This document shows, piece by piece, positions 17,549 to 27,625 of a stretch of DNA of 51,196 bases. The DNA lies in NCBI GenBank assembly GCA_017416505.1, contig JAFQCI010000068.1, forward strand, positions 1 to 51,196, read 5' to 3'. The notes under the pieces were generated by a model, which had not been told where the DNA came from, ran no database searches, and worked only from the letters and a program-made list of their open reading frames with translations. Both the position numbers and the translations under genes were made by a program. This stretch comes from Lachnospiraceae bacterium (GTDB taxonomy: Bacteria; Bacillota_A; Clostridia; Lachnospirales; Lachnospiraceae). Each line of letters opens with the position of its first letter. Position 1 is the stretch's first letter.

Positions 17549-20500
17549 GCTTTTTCTTCCTCCTCTAATTCACTGGCAATTAAATTTACAGATACCAATG
17601 TGGAAACACCTTTTTCCTGCATAGTGATACCATACAAAGAATCTGCCGCCTCCATGGTGCCTTTTCTATGTGTAATTACAATAAACTGAGTATCTTTTGT
17701 TAATTTGTGCAAATAATTTGCATAACGATATACGTTGGAATCATCCAAAGCAGCCTCAATTTCATCCAGAAGACAAAATGGAGATGGTTTTAAACTTTGT
17801 ATTGCAAACAATAATGCAATGGCAGTTAATGCCTTCTCTCCACCGGATAACTGCATCATGTTCTGTAGTTTCTTTCCTGGTGGCTGGGCGATAATTCGAA
17901 TTCCTGCCTCCAAGATATCTTCCTCTTCCACTAATTCCAAAGAAGATTTACCTCCACCGAACAATTCCTTAAATACCTTGTCAAACATATCCTGAATTTC
18001 TTTGAATTTCTCTGAGAACTGATTTCTCATTACTGTATCTAATTCCTCAATAATCATATTCAGATTCTTTTGAGATTCTAAAATATCAGACTGTTGGGCA
18101 GATAAAAATTCATATCGTTCTGAAACATTCTTATATTCTTCGATGGCATTGACATTTACATCACCCAATGCCTTCATCTGTGATTTTACCGCAGAAAGTT
18201 CTTTTTTCATAGACGGTAAATCCTGCATGGTTTCATTTTTAAACTCAAGTGCATAATTATAAGTAAGTTCGTATTGTTCCCACATATATCGGTTTGCTTC
18301 TTCCTGACTTTGCAACATCCGTTCTTTTTTATCATTCAAACGGAACTGCTCTTTGTCTAAACGGCTGATTTCTTCCGACAACTGTTCTCTAACAGAAAAG
18401 AATGCTTTGTGTTTTCTGCTGATTTCCTCTTTTTCAAGATTCTTATTCTTTAAGCATTCCTCCTGTTCCTTTAAAGAAAGTTCGATTTTTTCAATTTGTT
18501 CTTTTTCTTCCTTAAGTTTTAGTTCTTTTTCTTCTTTTTCTTTTCTTTTTTCATCCAAGGAGTGTTGTAATTTTACCACTTCTTCTTCTAACTCTGCCTG
18601 TTCTTTTTTCAAACGTCGGATATTCGCAATCAGGAAATCATCCTGCTGTTTTAAAGAATGAATGGATAAGGTAACTTCCTGAACCTTCTTTAAGGCTGTT
18701 TCTTTTTCTTCTCTTAATTCCATTAATTTCTGGTTCAGTGTTTTGGTATTTTCTTCACAGTTTTTCTGTAATTCTTCATATACCCTATTACCATCATAAA
18801 GTTCACTCTTACTCTTTTCGATGGATTCAATCTGCACATCCAGTTCTTTGCTTTCTGATTTTATGGATAAGTATGCCTTTTCGATTTCCAGAATCTGTTC
18901 TTTTGCCTTTTGCAAATTCATTGTTTCTGTATTCTGTTGAAGATTTAAAGTTTGCTCTATAGCTTGAAGTTCCTTTAACTCTTCCTGATTTTTTTCCATC
19001 TTTTTCTTTAAAATGTCTTCTTCTTGTATGGTTTTTTCCCATTCTTTTTTGATTTCTTCAAGAGCCAGTTCCAATTCTTCCAACTCTCTTTTTCTTCCAA
19101 GAAGATTACTGGTATTTTTAAAAGCACCACCTGTCATGGCACCTCCTGGATTTAATAATTCTCCTTCCAGGGTTACGATTCTCATACTGTACTGATACTT
19201 TCTTCCAATTGCCAAGGCATGGTCAATAGTATCCGTTACTAAAATTCTTCCCAAAAGTTGTTTGATTAAATCCTTATACTTTTCTTCTGTTTCCACCAAT
19301 TCGCTGGCAATACCAATGACTCCCGGTTCTTTTAAGGCTTCCGGCTTCTTAAACGTATCGTTTGCCTTAATATTTGCCAATGGTAAAAAGGTGGCACGAC
19401 CATATTTGTTTTTCTTTAAAAACTCAATTAAGTCCTTTGCCGTTCCTTCGTCTTGCGTTACGATATTTTGTATACTGCCTCCCAAAGCAGTTTCTACTGC
19501 GATTTCATATTCTTTTTTTACCGCAATCAAATCAGCTACTACACCATGAATTCCAGGTTTGTTTTTCTTCTGCTCCATGACACGTTTGATACTGTTTCCA
19601 TATCCATCGTATCGCTCCGTGATGTTTCGAAGACTTTCCAGTTTTGCCTTGGTTTGATTTAGGTTATCACTTTGTTGCTGCTTTTTCCGATTTGCTGATT
19701 CCAAATCTTTAGCATTCGTCTTTTGTTGCTCCGATAACTCCTGCATCTTTGTATGATTTTCCATCATACTTTGATTGGTCTTTTCCAGTTTTTCTTTAAA
19801 CTCTGCCACAAGAAGATTTTGCTGTTCTTCTTTACTTTTATATTGCAGATATCTTTGATTGATTTCAACCTTTTTTACCTGAATGTTTTCCAGCATGGCA
19901 TCATAACGACCCACTTTTTCCTTCACCAAAGAACCCTTGCTGATACATTCAATCATATCTGCTTTATTCTTTTCAATTTCTGCTTCAATATCGGTAATCT
20001 GCTTTTGAATCTGATTCACAGCTTCTTGTGCAACACTTTCCCCATCATCGGAAGCATCCATCTGCTCATCCAAAGCGGCTTTCTTATCCAGATATTCCTT
20101 TTTTTCTTCCTCTTTCTTTCCAATGTCACTCTGAGTCTTTGCAATTCGTTCTAAAAAGGACTCTTCTCCAATTTGTGCAGCATTCATCTGCTCAGATAAT
20201 ACATTGATTCTACCCTGTCCTTCCTTTTTCAGAAGTTCTTGCTGGAACTGTTGATTTTTAATTTCTTCTAGTTCCTTTTGTCTTTCCTCTAAATCCTTTT
20301 CCAGAATTTCATATTCTTCTTTCGTAGCTTCAAACTTCTGCTGTTCACTCTTTAACTGCTCATCCACAAAGGAAAGTTTTTGTTCCATTTCTTCCAAATC
20401 TTTTTTGGTTTTCCCTTGTTCCAATAAATAAACATTAATATCCAAGGTCTTTTGCTGGTCCCGTAGCACCAAATATTTTCTGGCAACCTCATCCTGTTTT

Positions 20501-21117
20501 CTTAACGGTTCCACCTGTCTGGAAAGTTCAGATAAAATGTCGTTGACACGTTCTAAATTTGCTTTTTGTGCAGCAAGTTCCTTTTGTGTCGCCTCTTTAT
20601 TTTTCTTATATTTTACAATACCCGCAGCCTCATCGAAAAGTTCTCTTCTTTCCTCTGGTTTTCCACTTAAGATTTTATCAATCTGACCCTGTCCAATAAT
20701 AGAATATCCTTCTTTACCGATACCAGTATCAAAAAACAGTGCATTCACATCTTTCAAACGACAAGGAGTACCATTTAACAAATACTCACTTTCTCCCGAA
20801 CGATAGACCCTTCTTGCCACGGTAACTTCTTCATAATCTACAGGCAGACTTCTATCTGAATTATCCAGAGTAATGGCAACATAAGCATACCCCAAAGGCT
20901 TTCTGTTTTGAGTTCCGGCAAAAATAACATCTTCCATCTTACTTCCACGAAGCTGTTTTGCACTTTGCTCTCCTAATACCCAACGTACTGCATCTGCTAC
21001 ATTACTCTTACCACTACCATTAGGACCAACGATACCGGTAATACCATGTTGAAATTCAAAGGTTATTTTATTGGCAAAGGACTTAAATCCATGAACTTCA
21101 ATACTCTTTAAATACAT
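17545..21117 (-). CDS. smc: Chromosome segregation ATPase SMC
   Basis: SMC forms the condensin ring with ScpA and ScpB and organises newly replicated origins. The 1190 residues show the N-terminal Walker [21 protein letters not shown] (31-50). A long coiled coil runs to a hinge domain (about 515-660, [20 protein letters not shown]), and a second coiled coil returns from it. The C-terminal head has the signature [16 protein letters not shown] and Walker B with [12 protein letters not shown]. The length is typical of the family. It follows rnc after 9 bases and overlaps ftsY. Confidence 0.98.
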   Translation of the reverse strand: MYLKSIEVHGFKSFANKITFEFQHGITGIVGPNGSGKSNVADAVRWVLGEQSAKQLRGSKMEDVIFAGTQNRKPLGYAYVAITLDNSDRSLPVDYEEVTVARRVYRSGESEYLLNGTPCRLKDVNALFFDTGIGKEGYSIIGQGQIDKILSGKPEERRELFDEAAGIVKYKKNKEATQKELAAQKANLERVNDILSELSRQVEPLRKQDEVARKYLVLRDQQKTLDINVYLLEQGKTKKDLEEMEQKLSFVDEQLKSEQQKFEATKEEYEILEKDLEERQKELEEIKNQQFQQELLKKEGQGRINVLSEQMNAAQIGEESFLERIAKTQSDIGKKEEEKKEYLDKKAALDEQMDASDDGESVAQEAVNQIQKQITDIEAEIEKNKADMIECISKGSLVKEKVGRYDAMLENIQVKKVEINQRYLQYKSKEEQQNLLVAEFKEKLEKTNQSMMENHTKMQELSEQQKTNAKDLESANRKKQQQSDNLNQTKAKLESLRNITERYDGYGNSIKRVMEQKKNKPGIHGVVADLIAVKKEYEIAVETALGGSIQNIVTQDEGTAKDLIEFLKKNKYGRATFLPLANIKANDTFKKPEALKEPGVIGIASELVETEEKYKDLIKQLLGRILVTDTIDHALAIGRKYQYSMRIVTLEGELLNPGGAMTGGAFKNTSNLLGRKRELEELELALEEIKKEWEKTIQEEDILKKKMEKNQEELKELQAIEQTLNLQQNTETMNLQKAKEQILEIEKAYLSIKSESKELDVQIESIEKSKSELYDGNRVYEELQKNCEENTKTLNQKLMELREEKETALKKVQEVTLSIHSLKQQDDFLIANIRRLKKEQAELEEEVVKLQHSLDEKRKEKEEKELKLKEEKEQIEKIELSLKEQEECLKNKNLEKEEISRKHKAFFSVREQLSEEISRLDKEQFRLNDKKERMLQSQEEANRYMWEQYELTYNYALEFKNETMQDLPSMKKELSAVKSQMKALGDVNVNAIEEYKNVSERYEFLSAQQSDILESQKNLNMIIEELDTVMRNQFSEKFKEIQDMFDKVFKELFGGGKSSLELVEEEDILEAGIRIIAQPPGKKLQNMMQLSGGEKALTAIALLFAIQSLKPSPFCLLDEIEAALDDSNVYRYANYLHKLTKDTQFIVITHRKGTMEAADSLYGITMQEKGVSTLVSVNLIASELEEEEKA

Positions 21118-21126
21118 ATATGACTC

Positions 21127-21813
21127 CTATTTCTCATCCTTTGATGCAATCAAGGTGTTATATGCAGCCATCTGTTCTGCTGCCTTCTTGGTTTTTCCAA
21201 TTCCTTTTCCAACCACATTTCCATCTATCACAGCCTGTACTACAAACTCTTTTGAATGCTGCGGACCTCTTTCTTCCACCAGTTCATAGGTCACTTTATT
21301 TCCGTCTTTTTGCATTTTTTCCTGCAAAATGGTCTTTGCATCATAAAATAATTGTTTTTCCTCAATATCTGTCATTAAAAATCGTTCCACATGGGTTCTT
21401 GCAGCCACTAAACCACCATCTATATAAATAGCTCCCAGTACCGCCTCGAAAACATCGCATAAAATAGATTCCCTCTGTCGTCCTCCGGTTAATTCTTCTC
21501 CTTTGCTTAACAGTAGATAATCTCCTATCCCCATGATTCTGGCACATTGGGATAAAGTAGCTTCACATACCAGGCTGGCACGTAACTTTGTAAGTTCTCC
21601 TTCCGGCTTCTCTTTATAGTGGTCAAATAAATATTGACTCACTACTAATTCCAAGACCGCATCTCCTAAAAACTCCATTCGCTCATAACTTTCTCCATGA
21701 TTTACCTTTCTTTCGTTGATATATGAAGAATGAGAGAAGGCCTGCTCTAAAAGTTGTATGTTTGAAAATGAATATCCGATTTTCTCTTCAAACTTTGAAT
21801 AATCTCGTCCCAT
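21127..21813 (-). CDS. rnc: Ribonuclease III
   Basis: RNase III cuts double-stranded RNA, including rRNA precursors. The signature ERMEFLGDAVLELVVSQYLF contains the catalytic acidic residues. A C-terminal double-stranded RNA-binding domain runs from NKVTYELVEERGPQHSKEF to KKAAEQMAAYNTL. I place the start at the ATG at 21813 (228 residues), because GGAGG lies five bases upstream. The frame can be extended to a TTG four codons earlier, but that would overlap the ribosome binding site. It is the first gene of rnc-smc-ftsY, 24 bases after plsX. Confidence 0.96.
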   Translation of the reverse strand: MGRDYSKFEEKIGYSFSNIQLLEQAFSHSSYINERKVNHGESYERMEFLGDAVLELVVSQYLFDHYKEKPEGELTKLRASLVCEATLSQCARIMGIGDYLLLSKGEELTGGRQRESILCDVFEAVLGAIYIDGGLVAARTHVERFLMTDIEEKQLFYDAKTILQEKMQKDGNKVTYELVEERGPQHSKEFVVQAVIDGNVVGKGIGKTKKAAEQMAAYNTLIASKDEK

Positions 21814-21837
21814 TTTTTCCTCCAATTCGAAGTTCTT

Positions 21838-22842
21838 CTAGTTTAAGAATTCCATCATCTTTTCGTTCATCTTTTCTTCTTTAAAAGAAACGCATTGGAA
21901 CATAGCGTTTTTCATTTCTTTTGCTTTTGCACTTCCGTGTACTTTTACCACCAATCCATTTAATCCAAGCAATGGTGCTCCACCGTACTCTGAAGCATCA
22001 AATTTTTTCAAAGTTTTCTTTAGTGATGGCAATGCCAGGGCAGCACCGATTTTACTCTTTAAATTCGAAGTCAGTCCCTCTTTCACAACGCCAACCATAG
22101 TTTTTGACAAACCTTCTGACAGTTTCAAAATAACGTTTCCAACGAAAGCTTCTGCTACAATTACGTCCACATCCCCCTGATGAATATCTCTTGCTTCAAT
22201 ACTTCCAACAAAATTAATATCTGCACAATCCTTTAATAAAGGATAGGTTTCCTTTACCAATGCATTTCCCTTTGCTTCCTCTGTTCCTATGTTTACAATG
22301 GCAACCTTTGGATTATCCACCTTCATAATATGCTTCATATACAAGGAACCAATCTGTGCAAATTGAACCAAATGATTAGAACGTGCATCTACATTGGCAC
22401 CTACATCCAAAATCAAAGTGGCTCCCTTTATGGTTGGCATTAAAGTAGCAAGTGGACTTCTTTCAATTCCTTTGATTCTTCCTACAATAAACTGACCTCC
22501 TACCAAAATGGCTCCGGAACTTCCTGCAGAAATAAAAGCATCGGCCTTCTTTTCCTTTACCATAGAAAGTGCTACCACCATAGAAGAATCTTTCTTCTTC
22601 TTGATTGCCATAACTGGAGATTCATCGCAGCTTATCTCTTCTTTCGCATCAATAATTTCTACTCTGTCTTTATCGAACGCATATTGTGAAATTACTTCTT
22701 TAATGTAATCTTCCTTTCCTACTAAATAGCAGAAAATGTCTTCGCTCTCTCTTACTGCATCTATTGCACCTTTTATAATTTCCTCTGGTGCATCTCCACC
22801 CATAGCATCAACAGCAATTTTACATAATTCCTTTTTACCCAT
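21838..22842 (-). CDS. plsX: Phosphate acyltransferase PlsX
   Basis: PlsX makes acyl-phosphate from acyl-ACP for the PlsY step of phospholipid synthesis. KIAVDAMGGDAPEEIIKGA at the N-terminus, ISAGSSGAILVGGQ and ILDVGANVDARSNHLVQFA are family blocks, and 334 residues is normal. The gene continues directly into rnc without acpP in between, which differs from the textbook plsX-acpP-rnc order. A 218-base gap with a terminator and inverted repeats separates it from rpmF. Confidence 0.95.
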   Translation of the reverse strand: MGKKELCKIAVDAMGGDAPEEIIKGAIDAVRESEDIFCYLVGKEDYIKEVISQYAFDKDRVEIIDAKEEISCDESPVMAIKKKKDSSMVVALSMVKEKKADAFISAGSSGAILVGGQFIVGRIKGIERSPLATLMPTIKGATLILDVGANVDARSNHLVQFAQIGSLYMKHIMKVDNPKVAIVNIGTEEAKGNALVKETYPLLKDCADINFVGSIEARDIHQGDVDVIVAEAFVGNVILKLSEGLSKTMVGVVKEGLTSNLKSKIGAALALPSLKKTLKKFDASEYGGAPLLGLNGLVVKVHGSAKAKEMKNAMFQCVSFKEEKMNEKMMEFLN

Positions 22843-22895
22843 GTTACATATCCTTCCATTTTCTTTCTATTTAAAAACTCAGCCTGTTCACACCA

Positions 22896-22911
22896 CTTTA
22901 TAGCTATAAAG
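22896..22911. promoter_or_regulatory. 16-bp perfect palindrome upstream of plsX
   Basis: CTTTATAGCTATAAAG is its own reverse complement and lies 54 bases before the plsX start. It could be a repressor operator or part of a promoter (TATAGC/TATAAA), but I cannot identify the regulator. It does not match the FapR site I know. Confidence 0.4.
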
Positions 22912-22942
22912 CAGTCACAATCACACAAGCTGACATTCCATT

Positions 22943-23026
22943 CTTATTTTTTACGGTACAGGAAAGTTGTCATTCTTCTCATAGGAACAATCCTAAAATT
23001 TTCTTTCCTGTACCGTAAAAAATAAG
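22943..23026. repeat. 24-bp perfect inverted repeat with a 36-base loop
   Basis: The left arm at 22943-22966 (CTTATTTTTTACGGTACAGG then AAAG) is an exact reverse complement of the right arm at 23003-23026. The T run lies at the outer 5' edge of the stem on each strand, so this is not an ordinary terminator in either direction. The right arm overlaps the U tract of the rpmF terminator. It could be a small mobile repeat, an mRNA-stabilising stem, or a duplication of the terminator tail. Confidence 0.8.
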
Positions 23027-23050
23027 ACTTTGTATTAACTACAAAGTCTT
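23017..23050 (-). terminator. Intrinsic terminator after rpmF
   Basis: On the minus strand AAGACTTTGTA pairs perfectly with TACAAAGTCTT around a five-base loop, then ATTTTTT follows. It begins 11 bases after the rpmF stop, so plsX probably needs its own promoter. Confidence 0.88.
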
Positions 23051-23060
23051 ACCATGCTTA

Positions 23061-23240
23061 TTACTTAGCAGTAATAATTTCCTTCTTATCATAATATCCG
23101 CAAGCCTTACATACTCTATGAGGCATCATTAATTCACCACATTTGCTGCATTTTACTAATGCAGGAGCAGTCATTTTCCAGTTTGCTCTACGACTATCTC
23201 TTCTAGCTTTAGAAGATTTATTCTTTGGACAAATAGACAT
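23061..23240 (-). CDS. rpmF: 50S ribosomal protein L32
   Basis: This 59-residue protein begins MSICPKNKSSKARRDSRRAN, the basic N-terminus of L32. It ends with a zinc ribbon of two cysteine pairs, CSKCGELMMPHRVC and KACGYY. A good AGGAGG site precedes the ATG at 23240. It follows yceD after five bases, the standard yceD-rpmF pair. Confidence 0.97.
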   Translation of the reverse strand: MSICPKNKSSKARRDSRRANWKMTAPALVKCSKCGELMMPHRVCKACGYYDKKEIITAK

Positions 23241-23245
23241 TTATG

Positions 23246-23770
23246 TTACACCTCCTTAAAATTGTTGAAGATATCATAGATGGCCGACATCCTTGGGTCC
23301 GGAACCGTAGTGTCACAGTCACAGCTGACGTGGTTACGATTACAGCCACATACACTACAAATTCCTTTGCAATCTTCCTTACAAAGAACCTTCATAGGAA
23401 TCGCCAAAGAAATCTCGCCATATGCAAGCATGTCTACATCCAGATTACATCCATCCATAAAATTAAATTCATCTTGGTCATCATTTTCCTCTGTTTTCAA
23501 GAAATTAAAATCTACAATTTTCTCTTCCTGAACCGGTACTTCTATTACCACATCCTCTAAACAACGGTCACATGGTATTTTCAAGGTAGCCTGAAACTCC
23601 ATCTGGATAAGAAGCTTCTTCTTTCCCTGATTCGTAATCTCCAGTTTCACATCACTGGCAGTTACCGGATACTGGTTTCCATGATAGGAAATCTCAGTAA
23701 ACTCAATAGGAACTGTTACCGATTTTTCTTTCTTTTCCGCAGATAAAATATCTGATAAATCAATTAGCAT
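23246..23770 (-). CDS. yceD: YceD / DUF177 family protein
   Basis: DUF177 proteins sit next to rpmF across bacteria and are linked to 23S rRNA processing. The conserved CDRCLEDV motif is followed by an acidic stretch and a C-terminal cysteine-rich segment (CKEDCKGICSVCGCNRNH) that could bind metal. I chose the ATG at 23770 (174 residues). GGAGA lies four bases upstream, and the promoter at 23810-23838 puts the transcript start near 23803. A longer frame opening at 23818 would begin upstream of that start. Confidence 0.93.
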   Translation of the reverse strand: MLIDLSDILSAEKKEKSVTVPIEFTEISYHGNQYPVTASDVKLEITNQGKKKLLIQMEFQATLKIPCDRCLEDVVIEVPVQEEKIVDFNFLKTEENDDQDEFNFMDGCNLDVDMLAYGEISLAIPMKVLCKEDCKGICSVCGCNRNHVSCDCDTTVPDPRMSAIYDIFNNFKEV

Positions 23771-23809
23771 ATTGTCTCCATTCTTTATAAAAACATACGC
23801 ACCTTTGTC

Positions 23810-23838
23810 ATTATACATAGCAAATCCATGTTTGTCAA
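23810..23838 (-). promoter_or_regulatory. Consensus promoter of yceD-rpmF
   Basis: On the minus strand a perfect TTGACA (23833-23838) and a perfect TATAAT (23810-23815) are exactly 17 bases apart. It lies just after the ackA stop and explains why yceD is expressed separately from pta-ackA. Confidence 0.88.
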
Positions 23839-23848
23839 CGATTATTTT

Positions 23849-25045
23849 TTATTTTTCCACCAATGCTTTGGTTTCTCTTGCAATCGCAATTTCTTCATTT
23901 GTTGGAATAACACAAACCATTACGCTGGAATCTGCAGTTGATACAATTCCTTCTTCTCTGCAGTTAAGATTCTTTTCCTTATCCAGCTTAATTCCAAGAT
24001 ATCCAAAGTAATCCATTACCTTTTCACGAACTACACCGTTATTTTCACCTACACCAGCAGTAAATACAATCGCATCTACACCATTCATGGCTGTGATATA
24101 AGAACCAATATATTTTGCTACACGGTATTCAAAAGCATCCAAAGCTAAGGTAGCTCTTTCATCGCCTTCCTGTTTCTTCGCAATCAAATCTCTAAAATCG
24201 GAAGAAATACCTGAAATACCTAGTACACCTGACTTTTTATTTAAAATTTCAATCACTTCTTCTAAAGAAAGATTTTCTTTATGAGCAATGTACTGAACTA
24301 CTGCAGGGTCTAAATCACCACTTCTGGTTCCCATGATAAGACCTTCCAATGGAGTAAGTCCCATACTGGTATCCACACACTTTCCATTTACAACTGCAGA
24401 AACACTACCACCATTTCCCAAATGGCATACAATAACTTTTGAATTATCTTTATCCAATCCGGCTACTTCAATGGTTCTCTTTGATACATAACTATGAGAA
24501 GTTCCGTGGAAGCCGTATTTTCTAATGTTATATTTTTCATAATATTCATATGGTATCGCATACATATATGCTTTTTCCGGCATTGTTTGATGGAATGCAG
24601 TATCAAACACAGCGACCTGTGGAGTATTTGGCATTATCTTTTCACAAGCTTCAATACCGATTAAATTTGCAGGATTATGAAGAGGTCCTAATTCAAAACA
24701 AGCCTTAATTACTTCTTTTACTTCATCATTAATGATAATTGAATCACTAAAGAATTTACCACCGTGTAGTACTCTGTGACCTACTGCTTTAATTTCATTA
24801 ATATCTGAAATAACACCTGACTTTTCATCCTGAAGTGCATCCATTACCATAGCAACTGCATCGTTATGGTCTTTCATAGGCTTTTCAACAACTAAAGTAT
24901 CTTTTCCGGCTGGTTTATGGGTAAGTTTAGAACCTTCGATTCCGATTCTTTCACAAATACCCTTTGCCACAACACTTTCGTTTTCCATATCAATTAACTG
25001 ATATTTTAAAGATGAACTTCCGCAATTAATTACTAATATTTTCAT
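23849..25045 (-). CDS. ackA: Acetate kinase
   Basis: AckA makes ATP and acetate from acetyl-phosphate, the energy-yielding end of mixed-acid fermentation. NCGSSSLKYQL at the N-terminus, HRVLHGG, the VFDTAFHQTMP block, GFHGTSH and the phosphate loop HLGNGGS are all present in 398 residues. It follows pta by 22 bases with GAGAGGA as the ribosome binding site. Confidence 0.98.
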   Translation of the reverse strand: MKILVINCGSSSLKYQLIDMENESVVAKGICERIGIEGSKLTHKPAGKDTLVVEKPMKDHNDAVAMVMDALQDEKSGVISDINEIKAVGHRVLHGGKFFSDSIIINDEVKEVIKACFELGPLHNPANLIGIEACEKIMPNTPQVAVFDTAFHQTMPEKAYMYAIPYEYYEKYNIRKYGFHGTSHSYVSKRTIEVAGLDKDNSKVIVCHLGNGGSVSAVVNGKCVDTSMGLTPLEGLIMGTRSGDLDPAVVQYIAHKENLSLEEVIEILNKKSGVLGISGISSDFRDLIAKKQEGDERATLALDAFEYRVAKYIGSYITAMNGVDAIVFTAGVGENNGVVREKVMDYFGYLGIKLDKEKNLNCREEGIVSTADSSVMVCVIPTNEEIAIARETKALVEK

Positions 25046-25067
25046 TCTACTATTCCTCTCTCATTTC

Positions 25068-26063
25068 TTACATATTCTGTGCCTGAACTGCTGTAATTGC
25101 TACTACACCAACAATGTCCTCTGCACTACATCCTCTGGACAAATCGTTTACTGGAGCTGCGATACCCTGAGTAACCGGTCCATAAGCTTCTGCTTTCGCA
25201 AGTCTTTGTACTAATTTATATCCAATGTTACCAGCATCCAAATCTGGGAATACTAAAACATTGGCATTTCCTGCCACTTCACTGCCAGGTGCCTTAGATG
25301 CACCAACAGAAGGAACGATGGCTGCATCTGCCTGAATTTCTCCTTCTACTTTTAAATCCGGACAATTTTCTCTTAATATTCTGGTAGCTTCTACTACTTT
25401 ATCTACATCTGCGTGCTTTGCGCTTCCTAAAGTGGAATGAGATAACATCGCAACTTTTGCTTCTTTTCCAACCAGCATTTCAAATGTCTTTGCAGAGCTT
25501 TCTGCAATGGCTGCAAGTTCTTCCGCATTTGGATTTTGATTTAATCCACAATCTGAGAATACGAAAGTACCATCTTCACCCATATCACAATTAGGAACTA
25601 CCATAACAAAGAAAGCAGATACTAATTTAGTTCCAGGTGCTGTCTTTAAAATCTGTAAAGATGGGCGAAGTACATCTGCGGAAGCATTGACTGCACCAGC
25701 AACCATACCATCTGCATCTTTTGCCTTAACCATAGTAACACCAAAGAATAAAGGATTGGTAGCCAGAAGTTTCTTGGCATCTTCATAAGTCATACCTTTA
25801 CTCTTACGAAGTTCTACTACTAAATTTATGTATTCTTCCAATTTATCATAATTTTCAGGATTTACAAAGGTAGCTTTACTTAAATCAATCCCGTCTGCAG
25901 CTTTTTGGATTTGTTCTTTGTCACCAACTAAAATAATATTTGCAATACCTTCTTCTAAAACCTTCCCGGCTGCTACTAAGGTTCTTTGGTCCATAGTTTC
26001 CGGTAATACGATTGTCTTTAAGTTACTTTTTGCTCTTTGCTTAATTTCATCAATAAAAGCCAT
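25068..26063 (-). CDS. pta: Phosphate acetyltransferase
   Basis: Pta converts acetyl-CoA and phosphate to acetyl-phosphate. This is the short form (331 residues) without the N-terminal regulatory domains of E. coli Pta. TIVLPETMDQRTLVAAGKVL, MVAGAVNASADVLRPSLQIL and the C-terminal VFPDLDAGNIGYKLVQRLA are characteristic. It starts the pta-ackA operon. Confidence 0.97.
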   Translation of the reverse strand: MAFIDEIKQRAKSNLKTIVLPETMDQRTLVAAGKVLEEGIANIILVGDKEQIQKAADGIDLSKATFVNPENYDKLEEYINLVVELRKSKGMTYEDAKKLLATNPLFFGVTMVKAKDADGMVAGAVNASADVLRPSLQILKTAPGTKLVSAFFVMVVPNCDMGEDGTFVFSDCGLNQNPNAEELAAIAESSAKTFEMLVGKEAKVAMLSHSTLGSAKHADVDKVVEATRILRENCPDLKVEGEIQADAAIVPSVGASKAPGSEVAGNANVLVFPDLDAGNIGYKLVQRLAKAEAYGPVTQGIAAPVNDLSRGCSAEDIVGVVAITAVQAQNM

Positions 26064-26110
26064 GATGATATTCTCCTTTCAATGTATGTATTAAATTTCA
26101 ACTATATTTC

Positions 26111-26139
26111 ATTATAAACCATTATTTTCTTGTATACAA
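26111..26139 (-). promoter_or_regulatory. Promoter of pta-ackA
   Basis: On the minus strand TTGTAT (26134-26139) and TATAAT (26111-26116) are separated by 17 bases. In the divergent direction a TATAAT at 26245-26250 is a likely -10 for tmcAL. No clear Rex or CcpA site is visible in the 277-base gap. Confidence 0.7.
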
Positions 26140-26340
26140 TACACAATTTCGAAAAAATTGTCTTTTTTAAGATACAATTGTTACTATTCATCATGAAAAG
26201 CAACATACATATTTTCTTTTGTTTTTTAGGGATATCGTATATACTATAATAGAACTAAACTATGATGTGGATTTAATAAAATGTCATTGGTAATTTATCA
26301 ATCATCTTAAATTTAAAATACTATAAGGAAGTAAGAAAAT

Positions 26341-27567
26341 ATGAAGGTATTAGGAATTATAGCAGAATATAATCCGTTTCATAACGGTCATAAATATCAA
26401 ATTCAAAAAGCAAAGGAAGATATAGGAGCTGATTATGTCATCGTAATCATGAGTGGTCCCTTTGTGCAGCGTGGAGAGCCTGCCCTGCTTTCAAAATATC
26501 AAAGAGCAAAGGCTGCATTATCAGAGGGTGCTGACCTTATCATAGAATTACCAGTCTGTTATGCTACTGCCAGCGCGAATTATTTCGCTCTGGGTGCTGT
26601 TAACTTATTACACCAGCTTGGTGTTGTAACCCACTTATCCTTTGGTGTTGAAACCCATAATTTAGACCATTTTTATAAATTGGCGCATTTTTTAGAAAAA
26701 GAAAGCAATGACTATCAACAAATATTAAAGCAAAACCTAAAGGAAGGACTCCCTTTTCCAAAGGCTCGAAGAAATGCAGTTTCCCTACTGCTTGGCGAAG
26801 AATTTGGCTTACTTCTTGATACTCCAAATAACATTCTGGCATTGGAATATATTTTAGCATTGAACAAATTGCAAAGCAGTATCCTTCCATATCCAATTGC
26901 AAGAATCAATAACCAGTATCACCAAAAAGAACTTTCTTCCACCATTAGTTCTGCCACTGCCATCCGTAGTGCTGTTTTGGAACATTCCGATGATTCTCTT
27001 TACGAGGCGCTACCACCTGCCATGAAGACTATCTTTCGTGAAAATTATGGTAAAACCTTTCCTATTACCTTAAATGATTTTTCTACCTTTTTTCATTATC
27101 AGAATATCACCAACCCTTACCCTATGAGTGCTTATTTTGATGCGGCAAAAGAATTAGAACACCGTTTTCAAAAACTTTACTCTCCTTGCTTCACTCTTCA
27201 TGAAATCATACAGAACATGAATCATAAAGGTTATACTAACACCAGAATTCAGCGTTTTTTACTGCATTTCATGTTAGAAATCACAACAGAAAAAATGCAG
27301 CTATTCTTAAAGAATCAAATTACTTATTACGGGAAAATACTAGGATTTCGGACAGAGTCTTCCCCTCTAATAAAAGAAATCAAAGAAAAATCCTGCATTC
27401 CTGTTTTTTACCGGCCTGTGGATGAAAAAGAACTTTCAGATATCGGGAAACAAATGTATGCCATAGATAAAACCAGCGAAGAACTTTATCGACTCATCGT
27501 ATCCCAAAAATTCCACTCGCCTGTTTTAAAAGAAAAAACCATAATTCTATCCCCAAAAGCAGAATAA
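26341..27567 (+). CDS. tmcAL: tRNA(Met) cytidine acetate ligase
   Basis: TmcAL (formerly YlbM) uses acetate and ATP to acetylate the wobble cytidine of elongator tRNA-Met. The nucleotidyltransferase motif HNGH (14-17) lies in IAEYNPFHNGHKYQIQKAK. VIVIMSGPFVQRGEPALLSK and DLIIELPVCYATASANYFA are further conserved blocks. The 408 residues match the family. It is divergent from pta-ackA, which is interesting because the enzyme consumes acetate. AAGGAAG precedes the ATG. Confidence 0.95.
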   Translation: MKVLGIIAEYNPFHNGHKYQIQKAKEDIGADYVIVIMSGPFVQRGEPALLSKYQRAKAALSEGADLIIELPVCYATASANYFALGAVNLLHQLGVVTHLSFGVETHNLDHFYKLAHFLEKESNDYQQILKQNLKEGLPFPKARRNAVSLLLGEEFGLLLDTPNNILALEYILALNKLQSSILPYPIARINNQYHQKELSSTISSATAIRSAVLEHSDDSLYEALPPAMKTIFRENYGKTFPITLNDFSTFFHYQNITNPYPMSAYFDAAKELEHRFQKLYSPCFTLHEIIQNMNHKGYTNTRIQRFLLHFMLEITTEKMQLFLKNQITYYGKILGFRTESSPLIKEIKEKSCIPVFYRPVDEKELSDIGKQMYAIDKTSEELYRLIVSQKFHSPVLKEKTIILSPKAE

Positions 27568-27595
27568 TTCTTTTTTCCCTTCATATATTGTAATA

Positions 27596-27625
27596 ATACC
27601 AAAGTGCAGAGCAATTCTTTGGTAT
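27596..27625. repeat. Hairpin between tmcAL and ylbJ
   Basis: ATACCAAAG (27596-27604) is followed after 12 bases by CTTTGGTAT (27617-27625). Further on, CCTTATAAGG and several degenerate copies of TAATAC/TAATGCC follow before ylbJ. There is no T run, so it is not a standard terminator. Confidence 0.5.

Noticed and set aside
22943..23026. The 24-bp inverted repeat as a transcription terminator
   Set aside because: The T runs lie on the 5' side of the stem on both strands. The true rpmF terminator is the neighbouring hairpin at 23017-23050.
23771..23818. Longer start for yceD
   Set aside because: It would begin upstream of the transcription start expected from the perfect promoter at 23810-23838.
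26064..26340. Rex or catabolite (cre) site controlling pta-ackA
   Set aside because: No sequence close enough to either consensus was found in the divergent gap.
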